Source of the DNA: Acetobacteraceae bacterium | GTDB lineage: Bacteria; Pseudomonadota; Alphaproteobacteria; Zavarziniales; Zavarziniaceae | Length of the DNA stretch: 26,971 bases | NCBI GenBank assembly: GCA_947379865.1 | Contig: CANCOY010000052.1 | Coordinates: 1 to 26,971, forward strand | Direction of reading: 5' to 3' | Made by a program: the position numbers and the translations under genes | Notes under the pieces: generated by a model | Told to the model about the DNA's origin: nothing | What the model saw: the letters and a program-made list of their open reading frames with translations, nothing else | Databases searched by the model: none | Part shown: piece after piece, positions 14,596-22,275 of the stretch | How positions within the stretch are numbered: the stretch's first letter is position 1 | Layout of the letters: each line of letters opens with the position of its first letter

Positions 14596-15896
14596 TGGTG
14601 GCCCCCCTGCGCATCGGCCTGGCTGGCCTTGGGACTGTTGGTGGCGGCGTTGTCCGCCTGCTGGATCTGCACGGCGCCCGCCTGGCAGAGCGCTGCGGCC
14701 GCGCCATTGTCGTGGCTGGCGTCAGCGCCCGTGATCGCGCCAAGGCAGCTGGCCTGCCCCTGGGCGGCGCCCAATGGCATGATGACTGTATCGATCTGGC
14801 AAGGCGGCCGGATATCGACGTTGTCGTTGAACTGATCGGTGGTTCCGACGGTCCCGCCCGCGCCCTTGTCCAGACGGCGCTGGCCAATGGCAAGCATGTG
14901 GTTACAGCCAACAAGGCGCTGCTGGCCCATCACGGCGTCGAACTGGCGCGCCTTGCCGATGAAAACAATGTGGCCCTCAACTTCGAGGCGTCGGTTGCCG
15001 GGGGCATTCCCATCGTCAAGGCCCTGCGCGAGGGGCTGGCGGGTAATCGCCTCAGTCGCATCTATGGCATCCTCAACGGCACGTCAAATTTTATCCTGAC
15101 GGCCATGTCCAAGACCGGGCGCGCCTTTGGCGACGTGCTGGCCGAGGCCCAGGCCCTGGGCTATGCCGAGGCGGACCCAAGTTTCGACATCGACGGTGTT
15201 GATGCCGCCCACAAGCTTAGCCTGCTCGCCAGCCTTGCCTTCGGTACAGAGGTAGATTTCGGTGCGGTGCATGTGGAGGGTATCCGCCATGTGGCCGCCG
15301 CCGACATCGCTTATGCCCGTGAGCTTGGCTACCGGATCAAACTGCTGGGCCTGGCACGTGTAACCCCGCACGGGGTCGAGGCGCGGGTGCATCCCTGCCT
15401 GGTGCCGGTTGATGCCGCCATCGCCCATGTTGATGGCGTCTATAATGCCGTGGTTGCCGAGGGTGACTTCGTTGATCAGCAGATGTTCCAGGGCCGTGGT
15501 GCGGGGGCAGGGCCAACCGCATCGGCCGTTGTTGCGGATCTGATCGACATTGCCCATGGGCTCAGGCTGTCGCCCTTTGGCGTCCCCACTGCGGCGTTGG
15601 CCCGCCTGCCGGCCTCACCCATGGCCCAGCGCATGGGCTGCTATTACTTGCGTTTGCAGGTTGTGGACCGGCCGGGCGTAATCGCTGATATTGCGGCTAT
15701 CCTGCGTGATGAAAGTGTCAGCATCGAGTCTCTCCTGCAGCGTGGTCGGGCGCCGGGTGAGGGGGTTCCTGTTGCCATCGTGACGCACGAGGCGGAGGAA
15801 GCGGCACTAAGCCGGACCCTGCAACGAATTGCGCATATTGACGCCGTTCTTGAGGCGCCAGTGTTGATACGGATCGAGAGCTTCACGGCCTCCTGA
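14595..15896 (+). CDS. hom: homoserine dehydrogenase
   Basis: This protein of about 433 aa catalyses NAD(P)H-dependent reduction of aspartate semialdehyde to homoserine, the branch point to threonine and methionine. The nucleotide motif is GLGTVGGGVV (11-20). HVVTANKALLA binds substrate, NFEASVAGGIPIVKALREGL and YGILNGTSNFIL form the catalytic region, and ADPSFDIDGVDAAHKLSLLA carries the conserved Asp and Lys. A C-terminal ACT domain (about 350-430, YYLRLQVVDRPGVIADIAAI) is the expected site for threonine feedback. The ATG overlaps the TGA of the aminotransferase (TGATG); a GTG at 14592 is an alternative. It is followed 42 nt later by glpX. The order aminotransferase-hom-glpX-recJ is a conserved alphaproteobacterial arrangement as I recall it. 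Confidence 0.95.
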   Translation: MVAPLRIGLAGLGTVGGGVVRLLDLHGARLAERCGRAIVVAGVSARDRAKAAGLPLGGAQWHDDCIDLARRPDIDVVVELIGGSDGPARALVQTALANGKHVVTANKALLAHHGVELARLADENNVALNFEASVAGGIPIVKALREGLAGNRLSRIYGILNGTSNFILTAMSKTGRAFGDVLAEAQALGYAEADPSFDIDGVDAAHKLSLLASLAFGTEVDFGAVHVEGIRHVAAADIAYARELGYRIKLLGLARVTPHGVEARVHPCLVPVDAAIAHVDGVYNAVVAEGDFVDQQMFQGRGAGAGPTASAVVADLIDIAHGLRLSPFGVPTAALARLPASPMAQRMGCYYLRLQVVDRPGVIADIAAILRDESVSIESLLQRGRAPGEGVPVAIVTHEAEEAALSRTLQRIAHIDAVLEAPVLIRIESFTAS

Positions 15897-15938
15897 GGGC
15901 CGTCGCCAAATGTCTCTACCGAACAAGGAATTCCAGAG

Positions 15939-16952
15939 ATGACTGCCAAACGTTCCCCGAAGACGACGACGCCGCCGGAGGAGCCGCACACGACCCCCAT
16001 GGACCGTGTTCTGGTCCTCGAACTCGTGCGCGTGACCGAAGCAGCCGCAATCGCGGCGGCGACCATGATCGGTCGTGGCGACGAAAAGGCAGCCGACCAG
16101 GCCGCCGTTGACGCCATGCGTCGGGCCCTCAACCAGCTCGACATCGACGGCACCGTGGTGATCGGTGAGGGCGAACGCGACGAGGCGCCCATGCTCTTCA
16201 TCGGCGAGCGTGTCGGGACAACCCGTGGGCCCAAGATCGACATCGCTCTTGATCCGCTTGAAGGCACGACCATCACCGCCAAGGCCATGCCGAATGCGCT
16301 GGCCGTTGTGGCTCTGGCCGACCGGGGCAATTTCCTGCATGCCCCTGATGTCTACATGGAAAAGATCGCCATTGGCGGCGGATTTCCCCCCGGCACCGTG
16401 GATCTGCGCCGCACCCCTGCCGAGAACATCCAGGCCATCGCCGATGCCAAGGGCGTGCCCGTGTCCGAAATCACGGCCTGCGTTCTCGACCGTCCGCGTC
16501 ACGCCGAACTGATTGACGCTGTGCGCGGCACCGGCGCCCGGATCCACCTGATTCCTGATGGTGATGTGGCGGGCGTCATTGCCACCGCCGATCCTGATAC
16601 GGGTGTCGACATCTATCTCGGCTCTGGTGGCGCTCCCGAAGGGGTGCTGGCAGCGGCGGCGCTGCGCTGCATTGGCGGCCAGATGCAGGGCAAGCTCCTG
16701 TTCCGCAATGATGACGAGCGCGGCCGGGCCTTCAAGGTTGGCATCACCGACCTCGACCGGATCTATGATCTTGAGGAACTGGCGCGCGGCAACGTGATCT
16801 TTGCGGCAACCGGCGTCACCTCAGGCTCCATGCTTGAGGGCGTGAAGCGCACGGCAACCGGCCGCCTTACCACCCAGTCGGTGGTGATGCGCTCGAAGTC
16901 AGGCTCCGTGCGCTGGGTCTATACCCGCCACGGCCAGACCAAGCCTGCCTGA
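15939..16952 (+). CDS. glpX: fructose-1,6-bisphosphatase class II
   Basis: This 337-aa protein is of normal length for GlpX, which hydrolyses fructose-1,6-bisphosphate in gluconeogenesis and, in some autotrophs, also sedoheptulose-1,7-bisphosphate. Signature stretches are MDRVLVLELVRVTEAAAIAA, VVIGEGERDEAPML (metal-binding Glu/Asp), DIALDPLEGTTITAK with the DPLEGT motif, and VYMEKIAIG. YLGSGGAPEGVLAAAALRCI is equally typical. The first 20 residues are a Thr/Pro/Lys-rich extension. An AAGGAA ribosome site (15925-15930) is 8 nt before the ATG. It lies in the same-strand block after hom and may be co-transcribed. A 16-bp hairpin separates it from recJ. Confidence 0.96.
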   Translation: MTAKRSPKTTTPPEEPHTTPMDRVLVLELVRVTEAAAIAAATMIGRGDEKAADQAAVDAMRRALNQLDIDGTVVIGEGERDEAPMLFIGERVGTTRGPKIDIALDPLEGTTITAKAMPNALAVVALADRGNFLHAPDVYMEKIAIGGGFPPGTVDLRRTPAENIQAIADAKGVPVSEITACVLDRPRHAELIDAVRGTGARIHLIPDGDVAGVIATADPDTGVDIYLGSGGAPEGVLAAAALRCIGGQMQGKLLFRNDDERGRAFKVGITDLDRIYDLEELARGNVIFAATGVTSGSMLEGVKRTATGRLTTQSVVMRSKSGSVRWVYTRHGQTKPA

Positions 16953-16967
16953 CGCACAACCTCTCAC

Positions 16968-17004
16968 CGTCATGGCGCCAGTGGCCTACACTGGTGCCAT
17001 GACG
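16968..17004 (+). other. 16-bp stem-loop between glpX and recJ
   Basis: A 16-bp arm (16968-16983, starting CGTCATGG) pairs with 16989-17004 (ending CCATGACG) with a single G-T pair and a 5-nt loop. There is no T-run on either side. It could be a transcript-end stabiliser for glpX, a Rho-aided end, or a palindromic repeat. Confidence 0.6.
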
Positions 17005-17054
17005 TGCGATTCGGGTACCAGGGACTGCGCCTGCCGGCGTAGCAGGCGGCTGCC

Positions 17055-18845
17055 ATGAGCGAGGCCGCCTTTCTGAATGTTTCAAGCTCGGTGACCGGGC
17101 GAGCGTGGCGCGCGCGCTGTCGTGACGACAGGGCGGCCATGGCCATTGCCCAGACCCACGGCCTGCCAGACGCCCTGTCCCGGGTGCTTGCCGCGCGCGG
17201 GGTTGGCCTTGATGCTGTTGATAGCTATCTCAGCCCCACCCTCCGGACATTCCTGCCCAACCCATCCGACTTCCTCGACATGGACCGGGCGGCAGCCCGT
17301 CTGGCCGATGCGGTCATGGCGGATGAGGCCGTGGCGGTGTTTGGCGATTATGATGTGGACGGCGCCACCTCATCGGCCCTTCTGATCCGTTTTTTCCGCA
17401 GTCTTGGCCGCGACCTGCGCCTCTACGTGCCAGACCGCCAGGCAGAGGGCTATGGCCCCAATGCACCCGCCCTGCGCCGACTGGCCGGGGAGGGGGTAAA
17501 ACTCGTCATCACCGTCGATTGCGGCACCCTGGCCTTTGCAGCACTTGAGGCAGCAGCCGAGGCCGGCCTTGAGGTGGTGATCGCCGACCATCATCAAGGC
17601 GCCCCCGACCTGCCCCGGGCGCTTGCCTGTGTGAATCCCAATCGCATGGACGAGGCTGGCGCCTGCCGTGAACTGGCGGCGGTGGGGGTAACCTTCCTGC
17701 TGATCATTGCGGTCAACCGGGTTCTGCGGGCGCGTGGCTTTTTTGATGCAAACCGGCCTGAGCCGGATTTGCGGCTCTGGCTGGATCTGGTGGCGCTGGG
17801 GACGGTGGCCGATGTGGTGCCCCTGACCGGCCTTAACCGCGCGCTGGTCACCCAGGGGCTCAAGGTCATGGCCCAGGGCGGCAATCCGGGCCTGGCGGCA
17901 CTCTCCCGTGTAGCGTCAGTCGATGGACCTGCGGGGACCTATCATCTGGGTTTTCTGCTGGGGCCGCGGGTGAATGCGGGGGGGCGTGTCGGCAAATCTG
18001 ATCTTGGTGCCCGACTGCTTTCTACAGACAATCTGGAGGAGGCGGCCGTTCTGGCGGTTGAACTCGACGGGCTCAACCGCGAGCGCCAGGCGATTGAGGC
18101 AGGTGTTCTGGCCGCCGCCATGGCTGAGGCCGAAATACGGCTTGCTGCGGATCCCGATCAGGCGGTGATGGTGGTGACCGGCGATGGCTGGCATCCGGGT
18201 GTGGTTGGCATTGTCGCAAGTCGCCTGAAGGACAAATTCGGCCGGCCTGCCTTTGCCCTTGCCCGGGACGGCAATGTTGTGAAGGGTTCCGGACGTTCGG
18301 TCTCGGGGGTCGACATGGGGGCGGCCGTGGCGGCAGCCCGCCAGGCGGGCATCCTGAAGGAGGGCGGTGGGCATGCCATGGCAGCCGGCGTGACCCTTGC
18401 CGCGGACCGGGTAGAGGACTTCGCCCGTTTCCTTGCTTCCCGACTGGGGCACGACGTTGCGGCATCGCGGGTGGGTGCGGGTCTGGAAATCGACGGGGCG
18501 GTTGCCGTGGGTGGGCTGACCGAAGCTCTGGTCGATGGCGTCTCACGTGCTGGCCCCTTTGGCAGTGGCAATCCGGAACCGCGATTCGCGCTGACGGCTG
18601 CCCGCATTCTGAAAGCTGACGTTCTGAAGGACCGCCATGTGCGCTGTGTGCTGGGCGGCGCTGATGGGGGCCGCATGGACGCCATTGCCTTCCGGGCCCT
18701 TGATGGACCTCTGGGTCCCGCCCTGCTGCGCACCCAGGGCGCACCGCTGCACCTGGCAGGCCATGTGCGGGCTGAAGTCTGGCAGGGCCGCCGCCGCCTG
18801 AAGTTCCATATCGAGGATGCTGCCCCCGTGCGCGACGGGGCATGA
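17055..18845 (+). CDS. recJ: single-stranded-DNA-specific exonuclease RecJ
   Basis: This 596-aa 5'-3' ssDNA exonuclease acts in recombination, mismatch and base-excision repair. DHH-family motifs are in order: VFGDYDVDGATSSALL (96-110, metal Asp at 98, 100 and 102), the Asp of TVDCGT (155), and IADHH (177-180). The fourth-motif Asp is probably that of LVALGTVADVVPL. The DHHA1 domain shows GPRVNAGGRVG, GWHPGVVGIVASRLKDKFG, SGRSVSGVDMG and GGGHAMAAGVT, and a C-terminal OB fold completes it. Length is at the normal RecJ size. The ribosome site (GGCGG) before the ATG is weak. It is the last gene of the core block, followed by a hairpin and tRNA-Glu. Confidence 0.96.
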   Translation: MSEAAFLNVSSSVTGRAWRARCRDDRAAMAIAQTHGLPDALSRVLAARGVGLDAVDSYLSPTLRTFLPNPSDFLDMDRAAARLADAVMADEAVAVFGDYDVDGATSSALLIRFFRSLGRDLRLYVPDRQAEGYGPNAPALRRLAGEGVKLVITVDCGTLAFAALEAAAEAGLEVVIADHHQGAPDLPRALACVNPNRMDEAGACRELAAVGVTFLLIIAVNRVLRARGFFDANRPEPDLRLWLDLVALGTVADVVPLTGLNRALVTQGLKVMAQGGNPGLAALSRVASVDGPAGTYHLGFLLGPRVNAGGRVGKSDLGARLLSTDNLEEAAVLAVELDGLNRERQAIEAGVLAAAMAEAEIRLAADPDQAVMVVTGDGWHPGVVGIVASRLKDKFGRPAFALARDGNVVKGSGRSVSGVDMGAAVAAARQAGILKEGGGHAMAAGVTLAADRVEDFARFLASRLGHDVAASRVGAGLEIDGAVAVGGLTEALVDGVSRAGPFGSGNPEPRFALTAARILKADVLKDRHVRCVLGGADGGRMDAIAFRALDGPLGPALLRTQGAPLHLAGHVRAEVWQGRRRLKFHIEDAAPVRDGA

Positions 18846-18861
18846 CGGGAAGGGAAATGAA

Positions 18862-18890
18862 GGGAAATCGCCTCGGCCCCTTGATTTCCC
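18862..18890 (+). other. stem-loop after recJ
   Basis: GGGAAATC (18862-18869) and GATTTCCC (18883-18890) pair perfectly with a 13-nt loop. No T-run follows, so intrinsic termination is doubtful. It lies 17 nt after the recJ stop and 34 nt before the tRNA. Confidence 0.45.
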
Positions 18891-18923
18891 CTCCAAGCCC
18901 CGTTACCTCTTCGCCTGCCTCGC

Positions 18924-18999
18924 GTCCCCTTCGTCTAGAGGCCTAGGACGCCGCCCTTTCACGGCGGCAACACGGGTTCGAATCCCGTAGGGGACGCCA
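18924..18999 (+). tRNA. tRNA-Glu, anticodon TTC
   Basis: A 76-nt cloverleaf with encoded CCA. The acceptor stem is GTCCCCT (18924-18930) with AGGGGAC (18989-18995), discriminator G at 18996 and CCA at 18997-18999. The anticodon stem CCGCC/GGCGG encloses the loop CTTTCAC, giving anticodon TTC (18958-18960), which reads GAA/GAG. The T arm contains GGTTCGAATCC. The D arm is standard. It decodes glutamate. A terminator-like hairpin uses the CCA end. Confidence 0.97.
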
Positions 19000-19027
19000 A
19001 GGCTTTTCCATTGAATCTTTGGTTTTT
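18997..19027 (+). terminator. terminator of tRNA-Glu
   Basis: CCAAGG (18997-19002) pairs with CTTTGG (19017-19022), including one G-T pair, followed by TTTTT (19023-19027). The stem begins with the tRNA's own CCA, a common arrangement for tRNA transcripts. The stem is short, so confidence is moderate. Confidence 0.6.
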
Positions 19028-19401
19028 CACCTGGCGGATCGATTATCGATAGGCCGGCTGGCGCCTTCTGCGGGATCTCGTTCGCCCCGCGCTGCTGCAA
19101 TTTCAAATGTTGCAATGCCTGCAGGCAGAACCCGCAGAACCCTATTTCGACCGGCACGTCGGCGTCCTTGCTGCCGCCCACCTTCATCATCCTGGCTCAC
19201 GCATCGAGCGTCTCCGGCAGGCCGCCGATCTCCTATGTCGTGCTTGCCGGCATCTGATGGGAAACTGGTCGCCATTATGGCGATCATGGCTTCTTGCTGT
19301 CATGAAACCTCGGCAAGCCTGAACTGTTCACCCCAGCGCAAGTCCAGACTGCCGCCGCCACAAGGTTAGACCCCAGCAAAAGCAGACAAGGAAAGAACGG
19401 C
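19028..19401. other. non-coding stretch downstream of tRNA-Glu
   Basis: About 370 bases with no gene I can support. Short frames run through it on both strands, but none has a ribosome site plus recognisable product. Codon use looks coding-like in places, so it could be a decayed gene. There is no integrase, and I see no direct repeat of the tRNA 3' end that would mark an integrated element. Confidence 0.5.
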
Positions 19402-19429
19402 TAGACACCGTACGGTAGCGTACTACTAT
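19402..19429 (+). promoter_or_regulatory. promoter with embedded palindromic operator for the acyl-CoA cluster
   Basis: TAGACA (19402-19407, five of six matches to TTGACA), a 16-nt spacer, and TACTAT (19424-19429, four of six to TATAAT). A perfect 10-bp palindrome ACCGTACGGT (19407-19416) starts at the end of the -35 element and fills much of the spacer, where a bound repressor would block RNA polymerase. Palindromes of this ACCG..CGGT kind are common TetR-family operators. The first gene starts about 70 nt downstream. No regulator gene is in the window. Confidence 0.45.
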
Positions 19430-19497
19430 GCCTGCCGGCTGGCAGCGTGATGCTGTTGAGGCACAGACGGAACAGCCCGGGCAGGGAGGCAGCAAGC

Positions 19498-20466
19498 ATG
19501 CGCTATGAATCAATCGTGACGGATCTTCCGATGCTTGGGGATGAGCACGATAACCGCCATGTCCTGAGCACGGAGGCGCATCACAGGGAGGCTGCGGCCT
19601 TCATGTTCCAGCTGCCAGAACATGGCCTGGCTGGGTTTCTCTACCCCTGGGTGGACAATGCCGGCATGGCAGGTGCCGCAGCCTGCGTCTTTGGGCCGGG
19701 CCTTGCGGTTCCCGTAAAGGAGCGCTTCGGGGAAGTCCCCGTGGGCAGCACCATGGATTTTCGCGCCTGGGACGTGAAGGGCATGTCCATGAAGATCGGG
19801 GCGCCCCACCGCACGGTAGACCTTGCCTTTGCCGGCGAGCAGGTGGAGATCCGCTGTCATTATGACGCCATGCACCCGCCTTATGCCTTTGGCTCGCACA
19901 ATAATGGCTGCCCGTCCTATTATGCGCAGGACCGCACCGAGCAGCATGGTCGCATCCAGGGTGAGCTCAAACTGGGTGGCAAGCAGTATGCCCTGAATGG
20001 CTTCATGCAGCGCGACCATTCCTGGGGCGCGCGGGTCTGGGGCCTCAACCAGCATTACAAATGGTTTCACGCCACAACCGAGAGTGCGGCCGTTCATTTC
20101 TTCGAGATGCAATCCTTTGGCAAGATCGTCCTGCGGGGCTATGTCGCCAAGGAGGGCCGCATGGCCGAGATCGTATCGATCGAATACGATTATACCTTCG
20201 ACGAAAACATGCACCAGAAGACCTTCGACGTGGTGGTGCGCGACAGCGCCGGCCGCTCCACCACGGTCAACGCCGTGGTCTTTGCCCGCTTCGAATATGA
20301 TGTAGACCCCATGATCCTGCTGAAGGAAGGCGCCACCACCGTAACCGTGGACGGCTCAACCGGCACGGGCTGGTGCGAGTTCTGCTGGAACAAGGAATAT
20401 TTCGAGTTCGCCCGTAACCATGCGCAGCGCTTCTCGGCAGGCGCCTCTCTGACAGGAGGCGGCTGA
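19498..20466 (+). CDS. DUF7064/AttH-CrtC-like protein, first gene of acyl-CoA cluster
   Basis: This 322-aa protein has no signal peptide or membrane segment. It is rich in predicted beta strands with conserved aromatic and His residues: GFLYPWVDNAG (47-57), the central motif QRDHSWG (171-177), NQHYKWFHATT, and late STGTGWCEFCWNKEYF. The R-D-H-S-W-G element is typical of lipocalin-like double-barrel proteins (AttH/CrtC/tocopherol cyclase-like), now in my recollection filed under DUF7064/7065. These often neighbour kinase-like and acyl-CoA genes in steroid, terpenoid or fatty-acid catabolic regions. No reaction has been assigned that I know of. The ATG at 19498 is chosen over one at 19447 because a GGGAGG sits just before it. 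Its stop overlaps the next start (TGATG). Confidence 0.72.
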   Translation: MRYESIVTDLPMLGDEHDNRHVLSTEAHHREAAAFMFQLPEHGLAGFLYPWVDNAGMAGAAACVFGPGLAVPVKERFGEVPVGSTMDFRAWDVKGMSMKIGAPHRTVDLAFAGEQVEIRCHYDAMHPPYAFGSHNNGCPSYYAQDRTEQHGRIQGELKLGGKQYALNGFMQRDHSWGARVWGLNQHYKWFHATTESAAVHFFEMQSFGKIVLRGYVAKEGRMAEIVSIEYDYTFDENMHQKTFDVVVRDSAGRSTTVNAVVFARFEYDVDPMILLKEGATTVTVDGSTGTGWCEFCWNKEYFEFARNHAQRFSAGASLTGGG

Positions 20467-21611
20467 TGGCACAGGCTCCCTCAGCCCAGCAAAGGGATCT
20501 GGAACCTCAGGTCCATGCGGTTCTCGAACGCCGCGCGCGCCGCAAGCAGTTCCCGGCCTACCGCTCACGGACGGATGCCGAGGTTGAGGCCGCCCTGAAC
20601 AGCTTCCTTGCAGAGGTTTCCCCCGGCGCCAGGGCCTCGGGCCTCGCACGCATGGGGGGAGGCGCCTCCAAGGAACAGTTTGTCTTTGCCATCGAGGGTA
20701 ATGATGGCAGGGCCGAGCGCCATGTACTGCGCATGGAACCGACCCAGTCCATATCCGAATCTGACCGTCGCCGCGAGTTCGAGATCCTCAAGGCCTTCCA
20801 GGGGATCGTGCCGGCGCCAAGCCCTGTCTGGCTGGACGCCGAGGGCGCGCACCTTGGCCAGCCAAGCGCCATTATGAAATTCGTGTCTGGCACCACCAAA
20901 CCGCGCGACACTGGCGCCGGCGTCAGCGGCCTTGGAACCACCATTGGTGGAGATCTGCGGATCGCTATTGCATCGCAGTTCATCGATCATCTCGTCAGCA
21001 TTCATGCCTTTGACTGGCGCAAGGCTGAACTGCCAAGCTTTACCGCGCCCAATGCTGACCCATGGCAGGCGGCACGCTGGCAAGTGAACTGGTGGAGCCA
21101 GGTGTGGCGCGAGGACCGCGTCCAGTCGATACCCGTTGTGGCCCTGGCTGAGCGCTGGATGCGCGCCAATCTGCCAACCTGCGACGACCATGTTCTGGTG
21201 CACGGTGACTATAGGACCGGCAATTATCTGTTCGATGAAGATGCAAAGCGCATTACAGCCATTCTCGACTGGGAGCTTTGCCATATTGGCGATCCGCACG
21301 AGGATCTTGCCTGGGCCTTGCTGAGGCTGTTTGGCACCATCGACGGGGATCGCCATCTGGCGAGTGGTCTGTTCACGCGCGAAGAGTTCCTCACGCGTTA
21401 CGAGGCAGCCTCCGGGCGCATCGTGAATCGCAAGACGCTGCGCTTCTACGAGGTATTTGCGACCTACAAGTGCATTGTGATCACCGTGGCGACGGGCCTG
21501 AGGTCTGCGGCAGACCAGCACAATCACCAGGATATTCTGCTGACCTGGCTTTCTGCCGTCGGGCATATTTTTCTGAGCGAGATCTGCGATCTGATGGGGG
21601 AGGACCTGTAA
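20466..21611 (+). CDS. APH-fold phosphotransferase (LvaA/ACAD10-11 kinase-like)
   Basis: This 381-aa kinase has the aminoglycoside phosphotransferase/choline kinase fold. An N-lobe includes MGGGASKEQFVFAI (nucleotide loop) and HVLRMEP (probable ATP-binding region). The catalytic loop is VHGDYRTGNYLFD, with D248 as base and N253 for metal. The DFG-equivalent is ILDWELCHIGDPHEDLAW (D268). Homologues with acyl-CoA partners phosphorylate hydroxyacyl-CoAs: LvaA on 4-hydroxyvaleryl-CoA, and the kinase domains of ACAD10/ACAD11 on 4-hydroxy acyl-CoAs. The context here (acyl-CoA ligase, hotdog protein, small partner) points to that role rather than drug resistance, but that is inference. The start overlaps the previous stop by one base, and the next gene begins one base after its stop. 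Confidence 0.85.
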   Translation: MAQAPSAQQRDLEPQVHAVLERRARRKQFPAYRSRTDAEVEAALNSFLAEVSPGARASGLARMGGGASKEQFVFAIEGNDGRAERHVLRMEPTQSISESDRRREFEILKAFQGIVPAPSPVWLDAEGAHLGQPSAIMKFVSGTTKPRDTGAGVSGLGTTIGGDLRIAIASQFIDHLVSIHAFDWRKAELPSFTAPNADPWQAARWQVNWWSQVWREDRVQSIPVVALAERWMRANLPTCDDHVLVHGDYRTGNYLFDEDAKRITAILDWELCHIGDPHEDLAWALLRLFGTIDGDRHLASGLFTREEFLTRYEAASGRIVNRKTLRFYEVFATYKCIVITVATGLRSAADQHNHQDILLTWLSAVGHIFLSEICDLMGEDL

Positions 21612-21612
21612 C

Positions 21613-22131
21613 ATGATGCCATCCATCGACTTGCGCCTGGCAAGCATGATCCGGTCCGTTCAGGAGGTTATCCTGCCGGCCCTCAGCGGCCATAGCGGCC
21701 TTGCGCAGGAGCAGGCTCATCTGCTGCTTGGCCAGTTGATGGTTCTTCGATCCCAGGTGGATGGCGCACTAGCCTTCGAGCGCATCGAGGCCACCAGCTT
21801 GGCTGATCTGGCAAGTGAATTGGCCAGGACGGCTAAAGGCGGCGGGAAAACAGAGGCCGCTGCCGCCGCGCTTGCCGCATTGCTGAAAGGTGCAACAGGG
21901 GAACACCCGGCCGAGGTCCGACAATTTTTGCAGGCGTGCAGTCTGGCGGTTGAGGCACTTATTGGCGCCAGCGGCGAGGATGGCAGTGAGGCTTTCCAGG
22001 CTGCCTCCGCCGAGGCAATCCTGCGCCATGGGCGACAGGCGGCCCTGCGGAACAGACGCTGGTTTTCAGCCACGAATTTTGAAGCCCCGGAAGTAAGGCT
22101 CCCCCCCCTCGATCCACTCGCTGGCGATTAG
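21613..22131 (+). CDS. small helical protein partnered with the kinase (LvaB-like position)
   Basis: This 172-aa protein has no signal peptide or transmembrane segment and is mostly Ala/Leu-rich amphipathic helix: SVQEVILPALSG, AQEQAHLLLGQLMVLRSQVD, then further helices and a basic RHGRQAALRNRRW near the C-terminus. I do not recognise a characterised family. The 'VILPAL...H...L...L' opening resembles the start of DUF6285/LvaB-type proteins, which form a complex with the LvaA kinase. It begins one nucleotide after the kinase stop, with GGGGGAGGAC as ribosome site, so tight coupling and a physical complex are plausible. Tandem ATGs at 21613 and 21616 are both usable. Confidence 0.7.
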   Translation: MMPSIDLRLASMIRSVQEVILPALSGHSGLAQEQAHLLLGQLMVLRSQVDGALAFERIEATSLADLASELARTAKGGGKTEAAAAALAALLKGATGEHPAEVRQFLQACSLAVEALIGASGEDGSEAFQAASAEAILRHGRQAALRNRRWFSATNFEAPEVRLPPLDPLAGD

Positions 22132-22275
22132 ACGCCTTTGTCGGCGAGGATCGTTTCCGGCACATGGGCTGGTTGATTAGGCCTTGCCCCATGCCCGTTG
22201 GCACGATGCTTTATGGGTTGGGCTGTCCATGGCAACCTTGCAGCCAAGCGACATAAGCGGCGGCGGGAGGTTTTC
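22132..22275. other. 144-bp gap inside the acyl-CoA cluster
   Basis: The only sizeable gap in the cluster. I see no terminator and no clear promoter. It ends with the GGGAGG ribosome site (22265-22270) of the hotdog-protein gene. Upstream in-frame ATGs in this gap (for example at 22198) lack ribosome sites. Confidence 0.4.

Noticed and set aside
18977..18999. tRNA 3' end as a phage/island attachment site
   Set aside because: I found no second copy of the T-arm/acceptor sequence in the rest of the window and no integrase gene.
18903..19190. A 95-codon minus-strand frame running across the tRNA
   Set aside because: Its C-terminal half (YGIRTRVAAVKGRR...) is the antisense translation of tRNA-Glu, a familiar spurious annotation. 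No ribosome site supports it.
20466..21611. Aminoglycoside resistance gene
   Set aside because: The fold is shared, but the acyl-CoA gene context and coupling with a small partner fit metabolic kinases much better.
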